64,000 bases of DNA from NCBI GenBank assembly GCA_020796225.1, contig CM036753.1, positions 78,699,441-78,763,440 of the forward strand, written 5' to 3'. A model generated the notes under the pieces. The model worked only from the letters and a program-made list of their open reading frames with translations, was not told the DNA's origin and ran no database searches. Below, one piece after another: positions 1-9,932 of the stretch. How positions within the stretch are numbered: the first letter of the stretch is position 1; each line of letters begins with the position of its first letter. The position numbers were made by a program, and so were the translations under genes. This DNA is from Arion vulgaris. Its lineage: Eukaryota; Mollusca; Gastropoda; Stylommatophora; Arionidae.

Positions 1-400
1 TTTCAGACTGTTTTTAAATGAATGGGCAATAAAAATCATTTTAGTTTTTATGTTAATATATATATTTGGTTTTATATACAATAACTAGAATGAGATACAA
101 AAATAAATGGGAAAAAAATAACATGTATACACACAAGTCACATAGACCAAACATTTAGAATTAAAATATATTTATTTTGATAAATTTTCATAAGACATCT
201 AACAATGCTACACATAAAAACCCATGTTTTTATAATGAATTATATCTTTCTTTTACTCTTGTTGTGCCACTGCTAACAGGTTGCAGTAGAGTGTCGTCAT
301 CTTCTGTGTTTATCTCGCACTTCTTGGATGGCTTGTGTGATGAATTTCTGCATCTTTTAACATAATATAGACACTTCATATATACATCTTTTCCTTAGTT
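1..400. other. No recognisable feature
   Basis: AT-rich sequence. I see no motif, repeat boundary or credible coding frame. Confidence 0.5.
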
Positions 401-404
401 TTCC

Positions 405-650
405 CCTTGCTTTTTGCCCTGAAATTCACATGTAGAAAGCTTTACAGACAATGTGATCTGTCTGCATTCTTATTAAGTAGCCAAACCATTTCATTCTGTC
501 TTAACGCAAAAGGCAGGTCACACAAAAGATGGACCTCAGCGATAACAGAGGCGACGAAAGACACTATCTTCAAAGCGCACACAAAGGCCCGTTTTAGAAA
601 TCTCTTCTTGACCTGATGCTGTGAGGTAAAACAGGATTGAAGAAAAAAAT
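405..650 (+). pseudogene. LINE 3' tail fragment (family E)
   Basis: About 500-645 matches the fuller copy at 14340-14620, with the tail 'KGR...KRWTSAITEATKDTIFKAHTKAR'-type residues. The first 90 bp seem chimeric with another LINE tail in opposite orientation. Confidence 0.6.
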
Positions 651-874
651 TTAAAAAATTTGTGAATGTCTTTTTGGTCTGTGTTTCATTCATTGTCCAT
701 GTTTGGCTTTGGTCGCATAAATATAAAGAAGAGATGAAGATGCATTGATGGGCTGTAGTTTAGCTGACAGAGATATATTTAGATGCATGAGTAGTGATGT
801 TAGTTGGTAGGTGGCAGTATTTGACTTCAAGACTCGTAACTTTTATTTGTCTGTTGATTCTTCCATATTATATA

Positions 875-1240
875 ATTATGCTTCTGCTTGCTTGATTTTC
901 TTTTTCTTCATCTTTCAACTCATGACGGAGCACACGTCTTCAACAAACTTCTTCCAGCTCTTCCTCTCTCCTGCCATCCCTTCCAATTCTTTTCATGTTT
1001 TACTTATCTTTTTAATATCCGTCTCCAGCTCTCTTCTCCAGGTCTTGTCTACTACTTCCCATACTCCTCTTTCCCTGCAGGTTCCAATACAGTACCTGTC
1101 TTGCAATGCTTCCAGTCAGTCTTCTCAATGTGTGTCCTATCCATCACCAGCATCTCTTCCTTAGCTCTTTCTCCACTGGTATCTGCTTAGTTCTTTCTTT
1201 GAGTTCCTCGTTTGTAATCTTATCATACCATATCAGTCCC
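875..1240 (-). pseudogene. LINE C-terminal tail (family C)
   Basis: Nearly the same as 20360-20700, whose minus strand encodes GKRSRGRPRQSWRRELEADI. This is the basic 'GRPR.SWRRELE' tail of a non-LTR reverse transcriptase ORF. Frames are broken here. Confidence 0.7.
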
Positions 1241-1620
1241 TCTATTCTAAGTAAACATCCATTTATAAATTGTTTGATTTTAGTATCGATGATATGAATG
1301 TTTAATTCATTGAATTATATAAGTGACTCCATATTTAAATCCATGAATCATAAAAAAACTGGATTTTTACATTAAATTTCTACTACTCACTGTTGAGTTG
1401 CAGAATCTATATACAGTTAATACACACCAAAAAAAAACACAACATGGCTACATATGTAAGAATGCTAGTGATTATTACTTTTAACTGATGTAGTGCTTGT
1501 ATTTCTCTTTCAAAGGTTAGTCAAGTTGTTAGTACATGCTAAATGTTGAGGAAACACGACCACAGATTCACTGTAATTTGAGTTAAGATTCTGAATAAGA
1601 ATTTGTTTCATAATCTGATG
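1241..1620. other. No recognisable feature
   Basis: AT-rich, with no coding or repeat signal that I recognise. Confidence 0.45.
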
Positions 1621-1621
1621 A

Positions 1622-1840
1622 TTCGCCCGCCTGCCCAGCGTGTTCGTAACACGTTGGACTGCAGGTGACTAGTCCTCTGTGTGTGTGGGTTCAATTCTGC
1701 GGACTGGCAAAAAAGCCACAGGTTCCCCAGATTCACGGTGTTCGTGGCACCGAACCGAAGGGTTACGATGTCCATGGCACCGAGTCGAAGAGCTGAAAGC
1801 TCAAGTGCTTCTATATCGGAAAAAAATTAAAAAAAAATCT
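1622..1840 (+). repeat. tRNA-derived SINE (family 5)
   Basis: The head resembles a tRNA, with a B-box-like GGGTTCAATTC near 1686. The body has the paired phrases 'GGCACCGAACCGAAGGGTTA' and 'GGCACCGAGTCGAAGAGCTG', and the tail is A-rich. The same unit is inverted at 41580-41850. Confidence 0.75.
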
Positions 1841-2320
1841 GATGATTCACACTCCATTTTACTGACATATGTCCAAATCATTGTGTTTTGGAAAAGTTAT
1901 ACATTTTGTTTGCATGTCAAAAGACCAGGCCTAAATGCCATATTGGAGCACATCATCAATCCTCTGTGTTAACACCAAATATGAACATTTCTTGATACAA
2001 TTAAAAACAATTAATCAAAATTGACAGAGGTGCAAGAAAACAGTTTTTTTGGTCAAGAGCAGCCATGCATTGTGGCCAACTGCTACAAATAAGTTTTTAC
2101 TGTATTTCTGGAAATTGTAATAAAATTATGATTTGTAATGTGCAATGCTGCTGCCATCAGATTTTCAGCATAAGGAATGCTAAGCCAGAGATGTATAGTG
2201 AATAAATATTTATTGTAATATTATCAAAACTGAAACATAATGCTAAGCTGACCATCTCCGTTGTTGTGTTTAACGAGCAAAGGAAAATAAACATTTAAGG
2301 TTATAACAATATCTATTATA
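1841..2320. other. No recognisable feature
   Basis: Intergenic AT-rich sequence without open frames or repeats that I can match. Confidence 0.45.
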
Positions 2321-2321
2321 T

Positions 2322-2590
2322 TTAGTGAAACACGTACAAACAAAGTACTATAGTTTTACAAAATACATAAACAGTGACGATAAACAGCAACGTTTGACCA
2401 ACAAGGCCTTTATCAAGCAAGCGAACAAACAGGAGTGACAAATTAAAATGAAACACAAATGGACGACCAAATACCAACGTAGCTAAGGAAAATCTGGAAT
2501 AAAAACGAATAACGAAATAAATGTAACACAAAAACACACATAAAAACTAGAAATAGAAAAGAAACAATGAAACATCTAGTAAATATATAA
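2322..2590 (-). mobile_element. Penelope-like pLTR copy
   Basis: The minus strand carries the repeat that recurs at 28.9-30.3, 34.3 and 45-46 kb, with a CTTGATAAAGGCC then GGTCGAAACG core. It sits directly 3' of a Penelope GIY-YIG fragment in the same orientation. Confidence 0.75.
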
Positions 2591-2639
2591 CTTGAATACA
2601 TGCAACATATACCCATATAGATTATAAAGCATGGGAAGA

Positions 2640-2925
2640 GAAAGTACTAAGAAGCATAAGAATGTAATACATGCAACATATACCCATAGAGATTACAAAG
2701 CATGGGAAGAGAAAGTACTAAGAAGCATAAGAATGTAATACGTTGAGCCCGCGTGGTCGAAGGTACCATACAAAGAAATCAACCGATTCTCCAGAGCAAA
2801 TCGACTACGATCATCAGAGGAACATGATCGGATGGCTGTGACCTGGACATCGCAAGCTCCTGAATGGCCAGTATCATTGAAATGGGTAGCTACAGGGTCA
2901 CAGAGCATTGGCGTATATCGCGCAA
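2640..2925 (-). pseudogene. Penelope-like element GIY-YIG domain fragment
   Basis: The minus strand encodes LCDPVATHFNDTGHSGACDV and then FALENRLISLYGT, the C-terminal half of a Penelope GIY-YIG endonuclease ('PVA.HFN..GH' and 'R...E..LI..YGT'). The N-terminal half is lost. The last 60 bp (2578-2740) are tandemly duplicated. It matches 45401-45721. Confidence 0.8.
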
Positions 2926-3065
2926 GTTAAAGGCCTTGTTGGTCGAAACGTTGCTGTTTATCGTCACTGTTTATGTATTTTGTAAAACTATAGTACTTTG
3001 TTTGTACATGTTTCACTATTTACCAAGTTTTACTGCAGTCTTCCCCTATTTCGATATTATATTTA
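2926..3065 (+). mobile_element. Partial Penelope pLTR in inverted orientation
   Basis: Starts at GGCCTTGTTGGTCGAAACG and runs to the pLTR end 'CTTCCCCTATTTCGATATT', opposite to the copy at 2322-2590. The coding fragment is therefore flanked by inverted pLTRs. Confidence 0.75.
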
Positions 3066-3117
3066 GTGAAGTTATATTGGTAGAGATTGAAAACAGGCTA
3101 ATATAAAAGCTGGTAGA

Positions 3118-3225
3118 TCTGCCCTATCAGGGCACAGCTACAGTCTCTTAACTAGTAACTCTGCTCTTATCAGGGCAAAGAGCACAATTACAGCCTCATG
3201 TAGCTCTGCCCTTATCAGGGCAAAT
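3118..3225. repeat. Three spaced GCCCTTATCAGGGC palindromes
   Basis: 'CTCTGCCCTTATCAGGGCA' occurs three times (one with a base lost, one with a substitution), about 45-50 bp apart. Each can fold as a short hairpin. No family recognised. Confidence 0.6.
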
Positions 3226-3600
3226 ACACTTTTCAGAGCCGGAGTACACCCATTATAGGCGTATGACCAGGTCCTACGCAAGAGGCCCACAGTCCACGCA
3301 TGGAACAGGGCTATACACAAAACAAGACCAAATGTCCTTCTCAGGATTGATCAGAAAAACACAATATTTAGCACACAGTCCACACCAAGAAAATAGGCCA
3401 TTACGCTCTGATATAACCAAAAAGACACCGTCTTAGGTTGAAAGAACCATGCCTCGACTATATAGAAGCTTAATCCCCTAGCAAACAAACAAACAAGTTA
3501 TTACATGAATATTTATATATTTTCTAATGTGAGTATAGATAGACATTTCAAAGACAATTAAAATTATACAATTAAGAAATCAATAGTTTGATTGGCACAA
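3226..3600. other. Unclassified intergenic sequence
   Basis: No credible coding frame. It may be the rest of the element carrying the palindromes just upstream, but I see no defined ends. Confidence 0.35.
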
Positions 3601-3616
3601 GAAAACATGTAATATT

Positions 3617-3874
3617 CTTCTTCTTCTTCAACACTCCACTTCGACCACTTGTTAAACCACTCTTTGTGATCTGTATGTGATCTGAGCCAAGAATGATTGT
3701 ACATTGTGCCAGCTGTGCGCCTACACGAAGGCCAGAACATATAATTTCTGCTACACTTTTTATTTACTAGGGTAGCTTCCCTAGGCTCCTACCTCAGTCG
3801 TCTCTTACAACATGCCTTGTAGGTCGCAGTGTTATTATTCGTTGCTCCCCTTGTGAGCCCGACAACACATGGGC
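3617..3874 (-). repeat. SINE (family 2) with 13-bp TSD
   Basis: Flanked by the direct repeat AACATGTAATATT (3604-3616 and 3875-3887). The minus strand reads from a GCCC.TGTGTTG head to a (GAA)n tail. The core TGTTGTAAGAGACGACTGAG is shared with family 1. Confidence 0.85.
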
Positions 3875-3949
3875 AACATGTAATATTACATAATATGTAT
3901 TTCCTTAACTTATAACTTTATTATAGGACCAATAATAATTTATTACAAG

Positions 3950-4210
3950 ACTACTTTTAACAGATTGTATTCCTCTCATACTGTTATATGCTAGATATGG
4001 CTTGCAAGCAACTTCTCCATACAACACAATCCTGGCTTACTCGATATTTTCTTTGAAATTGTGTGTCTGATATTTCTTGCCTCTCTCAATAAAGTTAATT
4101 TTTTATGGTTTCTTTAGGACACTTTTTCTTTTTGAACCATTTATCTCCCACTTGCTTTGCAGTTCTTTGATTATTTCTTCTTAGAGTATACCTGGCATAC
4201 CTCCATCTCC
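3950..4210 (-). pseudogene. LINE tail (family G)
   Basis: Matches 6350-6615 and, inverted, 28610-28875. The minus strand ends with the 'QDR..W...L..LCN' type tail. Frames are broken. Confidence 0.65.
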
Positions 4211-4345
4211 TCTTTGTAGAACAATTGATACTACATTTTTTTGTAGAACAATTGATACATTTTTTTGTAGAACAATTGATACTACATTTTTTTGTAGAAC
4301 AATTGATACAACATTTTTTTGTTGAACAATTGATACTGCATTTTT
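4205..4345. repeat. Minisatellite, about 27 bp x 5
   Basis: Tandem units of 'TTTTTGTAGAACAATTGATA' plus 'CTACA'; one unit is 24 bp. It adjoins the LINE tail. Confidence 0.85.
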
Positions 4346-4480
4346 TTGGAGTTCATCCGTTTGCTATGAATTCAGGTGTAGTCATGGCAACTAATATGGC
4401 ATCTCAACTGATTTTTGTGAGAAGGCTCCCTTTCCTTATCACTAGTGTTACTCACCATTAAGGCAAGCCATACTCAAACT
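4345..4480 (-). repeat. Dispersed repeat (family 6) fragment
   Basis: 'TTTGCTATGAATTCAGGTGTAGTCATGGCA' type sequence (split here: GCTATGAATTCAG then GTAGTCATGGC) matches, inverted, 13170-13220 and 25685-25745. Confidence 0.5.
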
Positions 4481-4555
4481 TCAGAGGTAATTGAAGCTAA
4501 AACAGATAATTACATTAAAATATGTGTAAACTATATGTAATAAGTATTTGTGAAA

Positions 4556-4935
4556 TAATGTCACTACAGATATAGAACAGTTGGGAAATAATGACACCAC
4601 AGTTATAGAACAGTTGGGAAATAATGACACCACAGTTATAGAACAGTTAGGAAACAATGACACCACAGTTATAGAACAGTTTGGAAATAATGACACCACA
4701 GTTATAGAACAGTTGGGAAATAATGACACCAGTTATATAACAGTTGAGAAACAATGACAGCACAGTTATAGAACAGTTGAGAAACAATGACAGCACAGTT
4801 ATAGAACAGTTGAGAAACAATGACAGCACAGTTATAGAACAGTTGAGAAACAATGACAGCACAGTTATAGAACAGTTGAGAAACAATGACAGCACAGTTA
4901 TAGAACAGTTGAGGAACAGTTGAGAAACAATGATA
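4556..4935. repeat. Minisatellite, 33 bp x about 11, two subtypes
   Basis: Units contain ACAGTTATAGAACAGTTG. The left block has GGGAAATAATGACACCAC; the right block, from about 4740, has GAGAAACAATGACAGCAC. 33 is a multiple of three, so long spurious frames run through it. Confidence 0.92.
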
Positions 4936-5080
4936 TCACATCTACAGAATATAGCATAGCCATGAAGTAACTTCAGCCAAATATTTAATACAGACATTCA
5001 CATATGTTATAGGTTTGTTCATAAACTTGTCAGAGATTCTAAAAGTCAAACATCCATCTGTTTACAATTCTTAAATTAGC

Positions 5081-5086
5081 TTTATT
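5081..5086 (-). terminator. Poly(A) signal AATAAA overlapping the stop codon
   Basis: On the minus strand CAATAAAGC contains both the TAA stop of the longer frame and a canonical AATAAA. An alternative ATTAAA lies near 4984-4989. If the first is used, the 3' UTR is only tens of bases. Confidence 0.5.
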
Positions 5087-5887
5087 GAAGCAAAGGTGAT
5101 GTGGGGCTGTCAGGATTTTCTGGAGATTTGTGAACTTGCACATCCACCTTCAGAGAAGACTTCAATTTTATTTGTTTCATGTTTCCTTTGCTTTCATCTG
5201 CTGTTTTGCCATGTTTCAATCTCGGACTGTTAAGGCCTTTAGTTTCAGGATGCACAATATCTTCTTCTGGCAGTGTTGCATGAGTACGTTTTCCTAGACT
5301 GAGTTCATTATTACTGTCAAACTCATTTCCAAGTAGAAAAATACAATCAGATTCCTGCTGAACATCGTCCGAATGGTTATCTTCTTCTTTCTCATATAAA
5401 TTAGTGTTTTTATTGAATCCAACTTTATCCTCCATGATCTCAACTTTGTCAGAAATGCTAACACTTTTTCCTGATGATCCCGACTTTATCGATAAGCAAC
5501 ACTGTGTGCAGGGTAATTTGGTAAATGGAGATCTTGTTTTGTTGTTTTCAAACTATGGCTCAATTCTGAAGCTAATGGGGATAGACTATGAGCAAACACA
5601 GCATCACCTGGAACTAATAAGGCTGATTCATTGTTTCCAATCTCAAAACTTTGGTTGGATGAGTTAGGGACAAGAGATTCTTTAGAGATTTTGCGAACAT
5701 CTTCATCCAAACGTCTATACTCAGGCTTTCTCTTCAAATGATTGGTTGCAACATAATACTTCAGAAAAGCTTCCAGAGATCGTCTTCCTCGCTCTATGAC
5801 AAACTCTACATCATCCGGTTCAAGAACAAAATCTGATGTGCCCACATGACCTGTGTTGATGCCGACTGTTCGTTTAAGATCTCGTTC
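5082..5887 (-). CDS. Exon 12: patatin C-terminus and disordered tail, frame break
   Basis: Acceptor TTCTATTAG. The first frame reads ERDLKRTVGINTGHVGTSDF, then GRRSLEAFLKYY, a good match to patatin C-termini, and meets TAA at 5486. The next frame, open from about 5500 to a TAA at 5082, encodes a charged tail (SDKVEIMEDKVGF, EEDNHSDDVQQE, ending SPENPDSPTSPLLQ). The exon from 5887 to 5082 is 806 bp; one added base makes it a multiple of three. So either a base is missing near 5486-5510 or the protein really ends at 5486 (about 728 residues). Confidence 0.8.
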
Positions 5888-8800
5888 CTAATAGAATAAA
5901 AAAATAGTGAATGCAAACATTTAAACAAGGTTTTAAATTAATAAACTTTCAAAAATATATTACATTTAAAACACAGCAAAGTCACCTGCAACTATTCGAT
6001 TATCAGTTTATGCATTTGTACATGTCTTGAATAGCACATCAACATGGATTACATTAATAAAATTTACTATAATAATGCTATGTTAAGCATGTTCCAAAAG
6101 GTTTAACTCTTAGTGGACCAGAGCAAATGCCATATTTTTACAAACCATTTGTTTTTAAAATAAAAAATGTCTTTTAGTGTGGCTCCTGGTAAAAAGGCAT
6201 CTAGCCCAAAGCCACATAGTGTGGCGTTTGATCCACAAGGAGTTAGTCAATAAACATTTATTCATTGTATTAACTAAAAGAGATAATTAGGTAATGTATA
6301 TAAGTACTAATGATGTGAGCCTTATGGCTAAGTACTACGTATTTGTAATTATTATTTTATTCTTCTCATACCGTTAAATGTTACATAGGGTCTGCAAGTA
6401 ATTTCTTTATACAGCTCTATCCTGGGCAACTAGTTCAACCTCTTATATGTAATAGAGTCCAATATTTCTTGTACCTCTCCGTAAAGTTTGTTTTGGATGT
6501 CCATTATTTCTAGAACTTTTTGCCTTCCCCTTCAATGCCTGCTTTTTTGATTCTTTGATAATTTTTTCTCATAGTATGCCCAGCATATCTCCATCTTTTC
6601 TTTCTTATAACAGATGTTACTAGATGTATATGTCGCTCGAGTGGTTACCGGGGCCCAAATTTAGGGCGTAAAGAATAGAACTAATGTTACCTGCCACGTA
6701 TGTCGTAAGAGGCGACTAAGGAGGTTTGGCAGAAATCGGATGCACATGTCCTAAATGTGTAGAAGTCTATGCGTTTAGGGGCCTACCAAGCCAATGTGCA
6801 ACGTATACATGTTCTTGGCAAATCAAACATATCACAAAGAGTGATTAAAATTGGTCGTAAGAACGAACGCAAAGAAGAAGAAAACTAGATGTATATGTAA
6901 TGCAAACAACAAATAAAAAAAAAGAAAACACTTTGTACACATACCTCTACATAAACTCTTTTTACATTGGTAAGTAAAGTTGTTTGCAATGTATCCAAAA
7001 AGCTGGGAAAGTTATTTATGTTGCGTCTTTGATATCCAAGAAATCGATTCTGCATGCTGATTCCTGTCTCTTCCATAAAACTTAACAATTCATTGTAGCT
7101 GATCTGTTGACAGGATAAAAGAGTGGTTGAATTAACATTAGTTATTGGTTACTGAATCAACAACACTGCACTGTACCCGAACTCATAGGTGCTCAGTCTC
7201 CCTCAACAGATGTTGAAGGATATGCATACTGATGGTTTTTGTGGCTTGCTGGTTAAGCATACTACTCACACTGCCCCTCAGGCATCCAGTTTGACATGTC
7301 CAAGAGTAGCTCCAAACTCCTTAAATATCTGGATCGATTCAACATCTATTTTAGTATCTTCATCTAACAGGCAGTTGTGAAGATACAGAAGAACATCCCC
7401 CTTATCCATCTTCTACTCCCTGACAATCAATGCTGTTAATGCAAGCCTATCTGTTGTCTCATAGCCGCAAACACTAGCATGACATGGACATTAGATCCAT
7501 GTACGCCTATGAAGGTTAGAAACTTCAACAGATGTCATCCACTAATACCACAACTTGTCGTTTTGGATCTTCAAAAGCATCAAGTGAGAGTCAGATACAA
7601 TAATGGCCCCAGTAAACAGAACCCCAGAGAGCAAATGGAGGGCATCAGTAACATCCTCATTCTCTATTCTTATACTGTAAGTAGTTGTCAGTATGCTCCA
7701 ATTCACTCTACAACAACCATACCATATTCGCTAGCCAAGAAACCCCAACCTGACTTCTCACAATGATGCACAGATCCTTCAATATAAACAATATCATCAT
7801 CATCACTTGCTTTATCTTCTATCAATGGTTGCACTAAATCTCTACATACTCTTCCAAGAGTAATGATAACGTCACGGTAGTTGGTCATGCTACCACATAC
7901 TGGGATCTATTCTTCATCTTTTGGTAGGATTACCTGGCTAAGTGTTTTCTCAGCCTGAGCCATCCACGCCATGCCACACATGATTCTTGTGCCCTTAATC
8001 GATAGTGTTCTTGTGCAGTGGATGTCTCTTATCCACAGTAACCCATATATATGAAGTAACATGGCTCATAACAGTGATAAATCTTCCTATAAACTATACT
8101 CAGACTTTCAATCAAAGAATAAATAAAGAATACGTTTTGTTTAGTTACTCACTGCAAAGAGAATTACAGAAACTCTTGGAAAACTTTGAAGCTAGTGAGA
8201 ACAATTCTATAACAATGAAACATTTGCTAGACAGATTGTGAAGTTTTCACGAAACATAAACAGTAATAAAATACAGAAAACAATGAGAAAAAGGTAAGCT
8301 GGAATCAAACGAGTAATCTGAGTTGCAGATAAGATTATTTGTCTCTGCCGTTTGGTGTATATGTTTCCAGAGATCTTCTCATACGTCTTGTAGTAGTACA
8401 TTGAGAATTGATAAAATGAATATACAGAAACAGAATATTACAGATAAAAGATACTATAGCAGCTATATACAAAATGTATAAAAGCAGTCATGGATAGAAC
8501 AACCTGTCAGAAAACAATCTAATAAAGTAAACAGATATGTAATTGAGAAAGAAAAATGGAAAATAGTAGCTCAAGAAATATGTGGTATATATACTAAAAG
8601 AGGAGACCAGAAAGACCAGAGTCTAATGGTGAAAAATAAGAAGCTGTCTTAGAATAAACATCTGTGGATGGTTAAAGTTGCAACTTGATATTTAACTGGA
8701 AACTTGAAAAACTGAAAAATAAATAAACAGATAAAATACTATATCAAACACCTGGCATACAACTAATGACTAGCTGTTATAACCACTGTAGTTATTAAAA

Positions 8801-9874
8801 TCATTGGAATATTTGACCAACCTGTCCGTTGTGATCCTTGTCTAAATAGTCTAGAATTACATCACTTTCAACATCCCCAAACAAGATTAGTCTCTTCCTC
8901 AGAGGAAAAGATATTTCCTGGAAATGGAAAAGAAAACAATAAAGCTGAAATGTGAACATTTTAAATAAGTATACTTATAGTAAATTTACTTTAGTCGCCA
9001 GATCATCATCCCTGCACATTAAATCAATTAGACCATAAATGCTTCGATATCCTTCTCGGTATGTCTCTCATCATGTGGCATTTGACAGTGTCAGTTCTAT
9101 GTTGGTTTACTATTCTTCTTTGGTTTCCAGTATAGTGCTCTTGTCTAGCAACATAACATTTGATTTGGTATTCTTCCAGTCTGGTTAGAGTTGCAGAATG
9201 ACCCCCATTCCTCGAATAATTTACACACCCTCTCTCTCTCTTAGGAAATTCAGAATATCATTCTAGTCCATTGCTCATCTGCTTTCTACAGTAGTCAATT
9301 TCTGCAAGGCTATCTGCAAGTGCATTTCCATTTATGCCTGTGTACTCTGGCACAATAATAAAACTAATTTTTGTCAGCCTAGCCCTCTTCAGAGACTCCA
9401 ACTTTTGTCTTTGCCCCCAGCTCATCTCCATCTTCCTGAGTATACTCATTGAACCACTGAGAAAACTTGCATGTATAAAAGTATGTCACTCCAGCTAGAC
9501 CCTTGCTTTAGTTACTGCAATGACCTTCTTAGTCAGAGTACTTGTAGTCATAAAAAAATGACCACTACTTTCCTGTAAGATATAAGACTTTCTTCTTCTT
9601 CGAATGCTCTATATCAACCACTTGTTAAACTCCTCTTTGTTATTTGTATGTGATCTGAGCCTAAGAGTGGTTGTACGTTGTGCCAGTTATGCGCCTACAA
9701 GTAGGCCAGTACATCCAATTTCTGCAACACTTTTTATTTACTAGGAAGCTTCCTAGGCCCTACCTCAGTCACCTATTATGACATACCTTGTAGGTCACAG
9801 TGTTACTATTCTTTTTTCCTTGAGAGGCCCGGCAACACATGGGCGAAATAAACAGGATACATACTTATATAGTA

Positions 9875-9932
<58 letters not shown>

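Noticed and set aside
5404..5667. 87-codon plus-strand frame
   Set aside because: Antisense shadow of exon 12.
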